In this document: one piece after another, positions 44,838 through 52,830 of the stretch
Layout of the letters: every line of letters begins with the position of its first letter
How positions within the stretch are numbered: the stretch's first letter is position 1
Origin: an uncultured Alteromonadaceae bacterium
GTDB lineage: Bacteria > Pseudomonadota > Gammaproteobacteria > Enterobacterales > Alteromonadaceae
Reading direction: 5' to 3'
DNA: 64,000 nt
Assembly (NCBI GenBank): GCA_947494925.1
Contig: CANLWS010000011.1
Location: 186,001 to 250,000, forward strand
Made by a program: the position numbers and the translations under genes
The notes under the pieces: model-generated
What the model was told of the DNA's origin: nothing
What the model saw: only the letters and a program-made list of their open reading frames with translations
The model's database searches: none

Positions 44838-45256
44838 TGGGCCAGTCTCCGCTTTAAACTATTCACCACGTTTTTAAGCAAAGGAACCTGCTCGTAAATC
44901 ATTTGTCCCATGTCATAGTAGTCTCTGTGATATACAATTCTGTCTTCTGAAGTTCGCAGTTCAGTTACCCCTTCGACTCGTACATTACGTCCTGAGTTTA
45001 ACCTTGGATGCGTAAAATTCATTTCCCAGGTAACCATGTGCTTGTCTTTTTGTGTGACAATATTCTGAATGTCACAGCGACAACTTGTGGTGTTTTCCAT
45101 CAGATTTTTGAAATAGGTATCGAGCGCAGCCAATCCTTGGTGCTCAGCAACGGGATCGACAAACAAAATCTGCTCAGCGTATATATGCCCCAGTTGTTTC
45201 AGGGACTCATTATTCACGTTTTGGTAAAAATCAGTAAAGCGGTCTATGACATTCAT
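44834..45256 (-). CDS. NTF2/SnoaL-like protein
   Basis: The product of 140 residues has the cone-shaped NTF2-like pattern. An N-terminal helix F-T-D-F-Y-Q-N-V is followed by I-L-F-V-D-P-V-A-E-H-Q-G, then a beta sheet with W-E-M-N-F-T-H and Y-H-R-D-Y-Y-D. The family includes ketosteroid isomerases and binding proteins with no activity. It is the first gene of the seven-gene operon, 28 bases after a candidate ECF promoter, and overlaps the SDR gene. Confidence 0.85.
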   Translation of the reverse strand: MNVIDRFTDFYQNVNNESLKQLGHIYAEQILFVDPVAEHQGLAALDTYFKNLMENTTSCRCDIQNIVTQKDKHMVTWEMNFTHPRLNSGRNVRVEGVTELRTSEDRIVYHRDYYDMGQMIYEQVPLLKNVVNSLKRRLAQ

Positions 45257-45283
45257 AATGTGCTAATTGAATTGGTTTGATAT

Positions 45284-45313
45284 CAAGTACCTGCAATACC
45301 CCCATTGAGATCA
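45284..45313 (-). promoter_or_regulatory. candidate ECF-sigma promoter of the lipid operon
   Basis: On the minus strand, TGATCT (45313-45308) and TACTTG (45289-45284) are separated by 18 bases, about 28 bases before the NTF2-like ATG. The -35 resembles the RpoE-ChrR group element TGATCC. The same form occurs before the sigma gene. Confidence 0.5.
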
Positions 45314-45404
45314 AGTTTATTTTTTTGAAATTAAACTGCTCTTTTAGATCTAAAATTGGGCACGGCCCGTAATGCCTAGTGACCTAAGCTAAAACGAGAA
45401 TATT

Positions 45405-45986
45405 TTGAAAGAGTCGTTATTTACATTACCTTTGTTTCCATTATCGGCGCACATATTACCCGGAGGGCGTTTGTCCTTGAGAATATTTGAGCCGCGATAT
45501 GTGAGAATGGTGAAAGAAGCCTGTAGCGACGAACAAGGATTCATAATATGTATGCTTAATTCGCTAGGCGACAAAGAAACAAATCAGCATATATATCCTG
45601 TCGGTACCTATGTGACTGTGGAAGATTTTGACTTACTTGATGATGGTTTGCTTGGCATCACAGTACAAGGCCACAGGTGCGTAAAGATACATTCAATAGA
45701 AACCGAAAAGGATGACCTTAGAATAGGACAGTGTGAATGGCTCGAAAACTGGTCGGTCAGGCAAGATAAATCAACTATCACGCCCATGGATGAAAGACTA
45801 AAGGAAATTTTTGATAAATATCCGGAAGTCAGAACGCTATATCAAAAACCTGAATTCGATAACCCGGTTTGGGTGATATATCGATGGCTTGAATTACTCC
45901 CTGTTAACGCAGAACAGAAACAACAATTCCTACAACATAAAGATTACAGCAAAGCATTTAATTATCTGGCACAATTAGTGGAGTGA
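45405..45986 (+). CDS. LON-substrate-binding-domain protein
   Basis: The product of 193 residues is the LAN domain seen at the N-terminus of Lon protease, without the ATPase or protease. L-P-L-F-P-L-S-A-H-I-L-P-G-G near residue 8 and L-R-I-F-E-P-R-Y near 26 are the signature. The start is a TTG at 45405. Stand-alone forms are common beside RpoE-ChrR genes. The role is unknown, perhaps binding of damaged proteins. It is divergent from the lipid operon, and the ECF promoter of the next gene overlaps its stop codon. Confidence 0.87.
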   Translation: MKESLFTLPLFPLSAHILPGGRLSLRIFEPRYVRMVKEACSDEQGFIICMLNSLGDKETNQHIYPVGTYVTVEDFDLLDDGLLGITVQGHRCVKIHSIETEKDDLRIGQCEWLENWSVRQDKSTITPMDERLKEIFDKYPEVRTLYQKPEFDNPVWVIYRWLELLPVNAEQKQQFLQHKDYSKAFNYLAQLVE

Positions 45987-46013
45987 TCCTTTTTTCTAAA
46001 CCCTGCGTAGTAA
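45984..46013 (+). promoter_or_regulatory. candidate autoregulatory ECF promoter of the sigma gene
   Basis: TGATCC (45984-45989), an 18-base spacer and TAGTAA (46008-46013) lie about 23 bases before the sigma-factor ATG. The first three bases are the stop codon of the LON-domain gene. TGATCC is the known -35 type of RpoE-ChrR promoters. Confidence 0.55.
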
Positions 46014-46035
46014 TGTTAGTGTTAATATTCAGGTG

Positions 46036-46656
46036 ATGGAAATGCTAGTCGGAATTCCTTTGGAAACCAAGCAAAATCAAGCGATTAAACCTAAAGACTG
46101 TGCTGAAGAAATGTCTTCCTACTTGGCGCTTGTAGCAGAAGCGAGGTGTAAAATTTCATTCGCGAAGGTGTTTGGATTTTTTGCACCGAGACTTCGCTCG
46201 TATGCGTTGAAACAGATCGGGAACGAAGCTTTGGCAATGGAATTAGTGCAAGACACTATGTCAAACGTGTGGCAAAAAGCGCACCTCTTCAACGCAGAGA
46301 AAGGGTCCCCCTCCACCTGGATTTTTACTATCGCACGAAATATTCGATTCGATATGCTGCGCAAACAGCAAAATCGGAAGGAAGATATTTGTTCTGACGA
46401 CCTTTGGCCTGTTTTGTGTGAACAGACAGCAGATGCCAATGAAGTATCGTTAGATGAACAAATTACACTTGAACAGGTCGGTAACCTGTTTGATGAATTG
46501 CCTCAAAAGCAACGCGTTGTAATAGAGGCAATTTATGTAGAAGGAAAGTCACAACAGGAAGTTGCTGACGAATTGGAAATACCGTTGGGAACCGTCAAGT
46601 CTCGAACCAGGCTTGCCCTCCAACGTTTAAAAGAGATGTTGAAAGACCATGATTAG
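46036..46656 (+). CDS. ECF RNA polymerase sigma factor, RpoE-ChrR group
   Basis: The product of about 206 residues has region 2 (V-Q-D-T-M-S-N-V-W near 73 and W-I-F-T-I-A-R-N near 96, core binding and -10 recognition). Region 4 has D-E-L-P-Q-K-Q-R-V-V-I and L-G-T-V-K-S-R-T-R-L-A, the -35 recognition helix. There is no region 1 or 3, as in ECF factors. It is paired with a ChrR-type anti-sigma gene that overlaps its end, which places it in the group answering singlet oxygen in Rhodobacter and others. Starts at 46033 (GTG), 46036 and 46042 are possible; 46042 has AGG eight bases upstream. Confidence 0.93.
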   Translation: MEMLVGIPLETKQNQAIKPKDCAEEMSSYLALVAEARCKISFAKVFGFFAPRLRSYALKQIGNEALAMELVQDTMSNVWQKAHLFNAEKGSPSTWIFTIARNIRFDMLRKQQNRKEDICSDDLWPVLCEQTADANEVSLDEQITLEQVGNLFDELPQKQRVVIEAIYVEGKSQQEVADELEIPLGTVKSRTRLALQRLKEMLKDHD

Positions 46657-47308
46657 CTTACATCCTACTCAACAACAGCTGCACGACTTTGTTGAAGGAA
46701 ACAGTGCCCCAGCGATGGCATTAGTCATTTCTGCCCACGTGGACATGTGTACACAATGCCAAATGCAAGTTGCTGCTATGCAGGAGCAAGCTAGTGAACT
46801 TGCGTTTAAAGGCGAAGACGATAGCCCAGATTTTTCTTCCATGCTTGCAGGTATTACGCAACTGCCAGCAGCAGAGCGAATAATCAGTGAACCTGTCAAA
46901 GCTGAAATAGAGCTGGACGGGCGATCTTTTAGTTTACCCAGACCACTTAGACGTTATGTGAGCAAAACGGGTAATTGGTCTCATTTGCTTGGAAAACTTT
47001 GGCAGGCACCGGTAGATCTTGGTCCTATTGGCAAAGCGAATTTTATATATATGGAAAAAGGCGGAAAAGTGCCTGAGCATACTCATCGTGGTAATGAATT
47101 GACCTTAGTCGTCGATGGTGAGTTCAGTGATGGGATTGCTAATTACGACTCTGGTGATTTTATTACAATGGACGGTAGCAATAAACATACGCCTTATTCA
47201 GAAGCAGACGAAGGTTGTCTGGTTTTCACAATAGTCGACCAGCCTTTACATTTTACATCGGGTGTCGCCAGATTGTTGAACCCCTTCAGTCATCTATTTT
47301 TTAAATAA
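46649..47308 (+). CDS. chrR: ChrR-type zinc anti-sigma factor with cupin domain
   Basis: ChrR holds the ECF sigma factor inactive and releases it on singlet oxygen or organic peroxide stress. The product of 219 residues has both zinc sites. The anti-sigma domain has H5, H30, C34 and C37, with the same spacing as Rhodobacter ChrR. The C-terminal cupin has H144, H146, E150 and H180, again at the ChrR spacing. The gene overlaps the sigma factor by eight bases, and no other gene separates them. The pair should control itself and the divergent lipid operon. Confidence 0.94.
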   Translation: MISLHPTQQQLHDFVEGNSAPAMALVISAHVDMCTQCQMQVAAMQEQASELAFKGEDDSPDFSSMLAGITQLPAAERIISEPVKAEIELDGRSFSLPRPLRRYVSKTGNWSHLLGKLWQAPVDLGPIGKANFIYMEKGGKVPEHTHRGNELTLVVDGEFSDGIANYDSGDFITMDGSNKHTPYSEADEGCLVFTIVDQPLHFTSGVARLLNPFSHLFFK

Positions 47309-47321
47309 TTGGCAAGAATAA

Positions 47322-47346
47322 AAAACGCGCTATAAGCGCGTTTTTT
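47322..47346. terminator. bidirectional terminator between chrR and bamD
   Basis: AAACGCGCT, loop ATA, AGCGCGTTT is a perfect stem with A and T runs on both sides. It lies between the convergent chrR and bamD genes. Confidence 0.88.
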
Positions 47347-47366
47347 AATGTCTGAATTACCTGAGA

Positions 47367-48134
47367 TTAACTTGCATAGTTGCTGTCAGGATAATTTAAC
47401 TTCAGAGTTTTCAAGGCGTTGTTCTTTAAATCGTCCAGTTCTAACTGGTCATAGCATTCAACCATGATTTCAAGTGCAGCCTGAATCTGAGAAGAGTCTG
47501 GATAATATTCAAGAACATATCGGCCACGATTTGCTGCAGCGACAAATGCCTGACGACGCATATAAAATCTGGCTACGGCAATTTCATATTTGGCCAGTCG
47601 GTTTTTAATGTAAACCATTCGTTTTCTAGCATCAGCAGCATATTTACTGTTTGGGTATTTTTCCAGCAGACGTCTAAAGTCAGAAAATGCTTCTCTTGAT
47701 TTAGACGGGTCTCGGTCAGAACGGTCTATACCTGCAAGTTCCTGAAACAAATTACTATCGGAATCCATGTTTGTCAGGCCGCGCATGTAAATTGCGTAGT
47801 CTACATCTGAATGGTTTGGATTCAGACGAATAAAACGATCGATGGTGGCAAGCGTTTGGTCAGGTTTGCCCGTTTTATAATAGGAATAAATGAGATCCAA
47901 CTGGACCTGATGAGACAATGGTCCAAATGGGTAGCGTGAGTCCAGCGCACTTAAAATGGTAGCAGCACCATTAAAGTTGCCGATTTCCATGCTCGTTTTA
48001 GCATCTTCGTATAGTGCTTGTGCGCCACGATTCGCTAACACAATTTCTTCATCGTCCGGTGAACTGGAACAACCACCAAGCAGCACCGCCGCTACAACAA
48101 ACACCCAATTTTTTACAGATTTTTTAATTATCAT
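47367..48134 (-). CDS. bamD: outer membrane assembly factor BamD
   Basis: BamD is the essential lipoprotein of the Bam complex that inserts beta-barrel proteins in the outer membrane. The product of 255 residues has a lipobox L-L-G-G-C-S with the cysteine near residue 22. It then has five TPR-like repeats: A-L-Y-E-D-A-K-T-S-M-E-I-G-N-F near 40, R-Y-P-F-G-P-L-S near 68, and Y-Y-K-T-G-K-P-D near 85. Length is normal. It is divergent from rluD with a 200-bp gap, the usual gammaproteobacterial order. Confidence 0.96.
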   Translation of the reverse strand: MIIKKSVKNWVFVVAAVLLGGCSSSPDDEEIVLANRGAQALYEDAKTSMEIGNFNGAATILSALDSRYPFGPLSHQVQLDLIYSYYKTGKPDQTLATIDRFIRLNPNHSDVDYAIYMRGLTNMDSDSNLFQELAGIDRSDRDPSKSREAFSDFRRLLEKYPNSKYAADARKRMVYIKNRLAKYEIAVARFYMRRQAFVAAANRGRYVLEYYPDSSQIQAALEIMVECYDQLELDDLKNNALKTLKLNYPDSNYAS

Positions 48135-48334
48135 ATTGCTCTTATTTACTAACTAGATTCAGCACGCTTGAATAATGCGATAGAATAGCATCAAAACTGA
48201 ATCAAAAAACGCAACGCATTCTACCTCAGTGACCCGGGTGATGCACTCAAAATTCAATGTTGAAGGCAATGATGAGAAACATTTATTACAGGTTATACTC
48301 AATTTGCATTCACACCAGTAGGACTCTCTGACAC

Positions 48335-49315
48335 ATGTCAAACGCTTTCGAGAAAATCCAGCTTCAGGCAATAGTGCCTGAATATTTGTTTGGTAAACGA
48401 TTAGATCAGGCTTTAGCCGAAATGTTCCCTGATTATTCCCGTTCCCGGATAAAAGACTGGATTTTAGCTGATCAAGTTCAAATTGACGGCAAAATAGTGA
48501 ACAAACCGCGAGAAAAATTGCTTGGCAATGAAAATATCGAAATTGAAGCAAGTGTTGAAGCGCAGGAACAACATGTTGCACAAGATATCGATCTGAATAT
48601 TGTTTATGAAGACGATGATATTCTGGTAATTAATAAGCCTATTAATCTGGTAGTGCATCCAGGTGCCGGTAACAGCGATGGAACTGTACTGAACGCGCTG
48701 TTAAATCATGTACCTGACATTGCCACAGTGCCGCGAGCCGGAATTGTACATCGTCTTGACAAAGATACTTCTGGGCTTATGGTTGTAGCGAAAACCATAC
48801 CGGCTCAGACGCACCTGGTGGAGCAACTGCAAGCTCGCGAAATTAGCCGGGAGTATGAAGCCGTAGTTATCGGCACTATGGTTGCTGGTGGTTTGGTGGA
48901 CGCTCCAATCGGCCGACATCCCACTAAACGAACAAGTATGGCAGTGAGGGAATCAGGTAAACCCGCAGTAACTCATTATCGGGTGAAAGAGAAGTTTCGT
49001 GCTCATACTCATGTGCGCCTGAAACTCGAAACAGGCAGAACCCATCAAATTCGCGTTCACATGGCTCATTTGCGCTATCCCTTGGTGGGAGATCAACTAT
49101 ATGCTGGACGCCCAATATTGCCTAAATCCTCTGAACAACCCATGATCGATATGTTGCGAGGGTTTAAACGACAAGCTTTGCATGCAGCTCAACTGGAATT
49201 GAGTCATCCGATAACCGGAGAATGGATGAGTTGGCAGGCAGAGCTGCCGGAGGATATTCAAGCCCTGTTAAGCGTGCTCAAAGAAGATACTAAAATCCAC
49301 GGGAAACCCGAATAA
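48335..49315 (+). CDS. rluD: 23S rRNA pseudouridine synthase RluD
   Basis: RluD makes pseudouridines 1911, 1915 and 1917 in helix 69 of 23S rRNA. The product of 326 residues has an N-terminal S4 domain (D-Y-S-R-S-R-I-K-D-W-I near 33), then the catalytic H-R-L-D-K-D-T-S-G-L motif near 140, whose aspartate is the nucleophile. A late G-R-T-H-Q-I-R-V-H segment also matches RluD. It is co-directional with pgeF 11 bases downstream, the conserved bamD-rluD-pgeF order. Confidence 0.96.
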   Translation: MSNAFEKIQLQAIVPEYLFGKRLDQALAEMFPDYSRSRIKDWILADQVQIDGKIVNKPREKLLGNENIEIEASVEAQEQHVAQDIDLNIVYEDDDILVINKPINLVVHPGAGNSDGTVLNALLNHVPDIATVPRAGIVHRLDKDTSGLMVVAKTIPAQTHLVEQLQAREISREYEAVVIGTMVAGGLVDAPIGRHPTKRTSMAVRESGKPAVTHYRVKEKFRAHTHVRLKLETGRTHQIRVHMAHLRYPLVGDQLYAGRPILPKSSEQPMIDMLRGFKRQALHAAQLELSHPITGEWMSWQAELPEDIQALLSVLKEDTKIHGKPE

Positions 49316-49326
49316 TTGGCAGTATT

Positions 49327-50058
49327 ATGTTGGAGCTAATAGTACCTGACTGGCCATTAAAAAATATTGTCTCTGCTTTTTCCACCACACGCACTGGTGG
49401 GTTTAGCCCAACCCCTTATGACTCATTGAATTTGGGGGCCCACGTGGGAGACGATATTCAGTTGGTGAACGACAACCGAGCCTTATTACCTCTTGCAGAA
49501 TCAACTATCTGGTTGAATCAGGTGCATGGCTCTCATTGTATTGAAGTCCAAGGAACAACCGAGCAATGTTTGGTCGCTGACGCCGCATTTACCACCGAAT
49601 CTGGCTTGGTTTGTGGTGTGATGACAGCAGATTGTGTACCTGTTTTGTTGGCCAGTCCTGCAGTTGAATTTGTAGCTGCTATTCATGCAGGATGGCGAGG
49701 GTTGTCAGAAGGCGTTATACAAAACAGCATTAATAAGATCCCTTGTTCAGCGGAAAAGGTCGTCGCCTGGATTGGACCCTGCATCGGAAAAGCACATTTT
49801 GAAGTTGGTGAAGACGTGAAAGGAGCATTTGGTGAGCGACCTGACTGTTTCAAACCTTCACCCAACCCAAAACGTTATATGGCTGATATTAAATCTCTCT
49901 GTGCGCATCAACTTGAAAGAGCCGGTGTTCAGAGCATTTATGTTGACCCTAGCTGCACCTATTCACAACCTGAGCGTTTTTTCTCTCACCGATACTCGAC
50001 ACACCATGGAAAAGGTATCACGGGCAGAATGTTTACCGGTATAGCATTAACATCTTAA
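49327..50058 (+). CDS. pgeF: peptidoglycan editing factor PgeF (YfiH/LACC1 family)
   Basis: PgeF is a copper/zinc multifunctional enzyme of the LACC1 family with purine-nucleoside phosphorylase and related activity, and it prevents misincorporation of serine in peptidoglycan precursors in E. coli. The product of 243 residues has the metal ligands in H-A-G-W-R-G near 119, with M-T-A-D-C-V-P-V-L near 98 and W-I-G-P-C-I-G near 148. The C-terminal Y-S-T-H-H-G-K-G-I-T-G-R is typical. It is coupled to rluD. Confidence 0.94.
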   Translation: MLELIVPDWPLKNIVSAFSTTRTGGFSPTPYDSLNLGAHVGDDIQLVNDNRALLPLAESTIWLNQVHGSHCIEVQGTTEQCLVADAAFTTESGLVCGVMTADCVPVLLASPAVEFVAAIHAGWRGLSEGVIQNSINKIPCSAEKVVAWIGPCIGKAHFEVGEDVKGAFGERPDCFKPSPNPKRYMADIKSLCAHQLERAGVQSIYVDPSCTYSQPERFFSHRYSTHHGKGITGRMFTGIALTS

Positions 50059-50130
50059 CTATCAGAAAGTTGGCTATGCTTTAAGACATTGATCTGGCTC
50101 AACGATTGGTTAAGTGTACTTTCTTCGATA

Positions 50131-50160
50131 CTTGAATACGTTGCTACCTGTACCCATAAA
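50131..50160 (+). promoter_or_regulatory. candidate sigma-32 heat-shock promoter of clpB
   Basis: CTTGAAT (50131-50137), 15 bases, then CCCATAAA (50153-50160) approximates the sigma-32 consensus CTTGAAA-spacer-CCCCATNT. It is 33 bases before the clpB ATG, in the gap after pgeF. Confidence 0.65.
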
Positions 50161-50192
50161 TTAAAACATTATGATTTTATAAGAGAGTTGTT

Positions 50193-52763
50193 ATGCGTCT
50201 AGATAGATTTACCAGCAAGTTTCAAATGGCTATTTCTGATGCGCAATCAATCGCTTTGGGAAGAGACCATCAGTACATTGAGCCCGTTCACCTCATGACT
50301 TCGTTGCTTAATCAGGAGGGAGGTTCTGTGCGACCACTTTTGGATGCCGCCAACGTGAATGTTAATGGGCTGCGTTCATCTCTGGCGGAAGCCATTGAAC
50401 GGTTACCACGAGTAGATGGTATAGGTGGTGACGTTCAGCTCGGCAAAGATACTGTTGTACTGTTAAACCTGAGCGACAAAATTGCACAAAAGCGTAAGGA
50501 TGATTACATCACGTCGGAGATTTTTGTACTGTCTGCCCTCAATGACAAAGGGAAGTTAGGTGAAATTCTCAAACAAAATGGTGTGACTGAGCAAAATGTT
50601 GAACAAGCAATTGAAAAAATGCGCGGAGGTCAAAAAGTCACAGATCCAAATGCGGAAGATGTCAGGCAGGCACTGGAAAAATTTACCACAGATCTGACCG
50701 AGCGAGCCGAACAAGGCAAACTCGATCCTGTTATTGGGCGGGATGACGAAATCAGACGAACTATTCAGGTATTGCAGCGCAGGACCAAGAATAATCCAGT
50801 ATTAATTGGCGAACCTGGCGTTGGTAAAACTGCAATTGTTGAAGGCTTGGCGCAGCGTATCATTAATTCAGAAGTGCCCGAAGGCTTGAAGAATAAACGG
50901 GTTCTTGCTTTGGATATGGGGTCTTTAGTTGCTGGTGCGAAATACCGTGGAGAGTTTGAAGAGCGTCTAAAAGCGGTGCTTAACGAATTGTCTAAGGAAG
51001 AGGGCAGAGTAATACTCTTTATCGATGAATTACACACTATGGTGGGAGCCGGCAAAGGCGAAGGAGCGATGGATGCAGGTAATATGCTGAAACCAGCCCT
51101 GGCAAGAGGCGAGCTGCACTGTGTCGGTGCCACGACGTTAGATGAATACCGTCAATATATAGAAAAGGACGCAGCACTGGAAAGGCGTTTCCAAAAAGTC
51201 CAGGTTGACCAGCCTAGTGTGGAAGATACTATAGCTATCTTAAGAGGGCTGAAAGAACGCTACGAATTGCACCATTCCGTGGATATTACCGACCCGGCAA
51301 TTGTCGCAGCAGCCTCTTTATCACACCGTTATATCAGTGACAGACAGTTACCAGATAAAGCCATCGATCTGATCGATGAAGCGGCTTCCAGCATACGTTT
51401 GCAGATGGATTCTAAGCCGGAAGACATGGACAGGCTAGAGCGTCGTATTATTCAGCTCAAACTAGAAGAGCAGGCCTTAGCTAAGGAAAAGGATGAAGCC
51501 AGTACCAAACGTTTGGAAGCCATTGAGATTGAGCGAGAAACTGCTGAGCTTAAATACGCTGATTTTGAGAAAATCTGGCTGGCTGAGAAAAGCGCTATGC
51601 AGGGAACGCAGAACATTAAGTCTGAGTTGGAACAGGCCAAATTGGACATGGAGATTGCCAGACGAGCATCAGATTTAAGCCGCATGTCTGAATTGCAGTA
51701 TGGCAGGATCCCTGAGCTGGAACAGCGACTTGAATTGGCAACAGAAAGTGAAACGCTGGAAACCCAGCTACTCAAAAATAAAGTTACTGAAAATGAAATT
51801 GCGGATGTCTTGTCTCGTTGGACAGGCATTCCAGTATCCAAAATGCTCGAAGGCGAAAAAGATAAGCTGCTGCGAATGGAAGAGTCACTTCACAAACGTG
51901 TGATAGGGCAATCAGAGGCGGTAACCGCTGTGTCTAACGCCATTCGGCGTTCCCGAGCAGGTCTTTCTGACCCAGAGCGACCAATCGGCTCGTTTTTATT
52001 CCTTGGTCCTACTGGCGTGGGTAAAACAGAATTATGTAAGGCACTGGCAGGCTTTTTGTTTGACTCTGAGCAGGCTATGGTGCGAATAGATATGTCTGAG
52101 TTTATGGAAAAACACTCGGTTGCTCGCTTAGTAGGGGCACCACCTGGTTATGTGGGATATGAAGAAGGGGGATATTTGACTGAAGCTATAAGGCGTAAAC
52201 CTTATTCAGTCATTTTGTTAGATGAAATAGAAAAAGCTCATCCTGACGTATTCAACATTTTGCTTCAGGTGCTAGATGATGGTCGATTAACTGACGGTCA
52301 GGGGCGTACTGTTGACTTTAAGAATTCGGTTGTAATTATGACGTCTAACCTGGGGTCCGACATCATTCAGGATAAATATCTTGAAAGCCAGTATAACGAG
52401 ATGAAATCCATGGTTATGAATGTGGTTGCGCAACAGTTCCGTCCAGAATTCATAAATCGGATAGACGATACAGTTGTTTTTCATCCTTTGGGTAAGGAAG
52501 AAATTGCGTCGATTGCGAAAATCCAACTATTGTCCCTTCGTCAGCGTCTAAATGAAATGGGCTACAAGTTGGAATTGTCACATGCTGCGCTTGATAAGTT
52601 AGCTGAAGCTGGGTTTGATCCGGTATTCGGTGCAAGACCACTCAAGCGTGCTATTCAAACTGAAATCGAAAACCCGCTGGCACAACGAATACTCGCAGGG
52701 GTTTCAGATTCGCAAAACACTATTCGCATTGATGCTGATGAGGCTGGTTTGATCATCACCTAG
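50193..52763 (+). CDS. clpB: ATP-dependent chaperone ClpB
   Basis: ClpB is the Hsp104-type disaggregase that works with DnaK to reactivate aggregated protein. The product of 856 residues has the double-repeat Clp N-domain (about 1-145) and two AAA+ modules. Their Walker A motifs are G-E-P-G-V-G-K-T near 206 and G-P-T-G-V-G-K-T near 606. Between them is the coiled-coil middle domain (about 410-530) with many Glu/Arg/Leu heptads. Length matches E. coli ClpB (857). It has its own heat-shock-like promoter and a strong terminator. Confidence 0.98.
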   Translation: MRLDRFTSKFQMAISDAQSIALGRDHQYIEPVHLMTSLLNQEGGSVRPLLDAANVNVNGLRSSLAEAIERLPRVDGIGGDVQLGKDTVVLLNLSDKIAQKRKDDYITSEIFVLSALNDKGKLGEILKQNGVTEQNVEQAIEKMRGGQKVTDPNAEDVRQALEKFTTDLTERAEQGKLDPVIGRDDEIRRTIQVLQRRTKNNPVLIGEPGVGKTAIVEGLAQRIINSEVPEGLKNKRVLALDMGSLVAGAKYRGEFEERLKAVLNELSKEEGRVILFIDELHTMVGAGKGEGAMDAGNMLKPALARGELHCVGATTLDEYRQYIEKDAALERRFQKVQVDQPSVEDTIAILRGLKERYELHHSVDITDPAIVAAASLSHRYISDRQLPDKAIDLIDEAASSIRLQMDSKPEDMDRLERRIIQLKLEEQALAKEKDEASTKRLEAIEIERETAELKYADFEKIWLAEKSAMQGTQNIKSELEQAKLDMEIARRASDLSRMSELQYGRIPELEQRLELATESETLETQLLKNKVTENEIADVLSRWTGIPVSKMLEGEKDKLLRMEESLHKRVIGQSEAVTAVSNAIRRSRAGLSDPERPIGSFLFLGPTGVGKTELCKALAGFLFDSEQAMVRIDMSEFMEKHSVARLVGAPPGYVGYEEGGYLTEAIRRKPYSVILLDEIEKAHPDVFNILLQVLDDGRLTDGQGRTVDFKNSVVIMTSNLGSDIIQDKYLESQYNEMKSMVMNVVAQQFRPEFINRIDDTVVFHPLGKEEIASIAKIQLLSLRQRLNEMGYKLELSHAALDKLAEAGFDPVFGARPLKRAIQTEIENPLAQRILAGVSDSQNTIRIDADEAGLIIT

Positions 52764-52787
52764 AGTTAACGATTTGAGTAACAAAAT

Positions 52788-52812
52788 GGCGCCAGATTTG
52801 GCGCCTTTTTTA
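52788..52812 (+). terminator. rho-independent terminator of clpB
   Basis: GGCGCCA, loop GATT, TGGCGCC (52788-52805) is a perfect 7-bp GC stem followed by T run to 52811. It lies 24 bases past the clpB stop, before the convergent prsT. Confidence 0.92.
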
Positions 52813-52830
52813 TATCAGTTTGGCCGCCAA

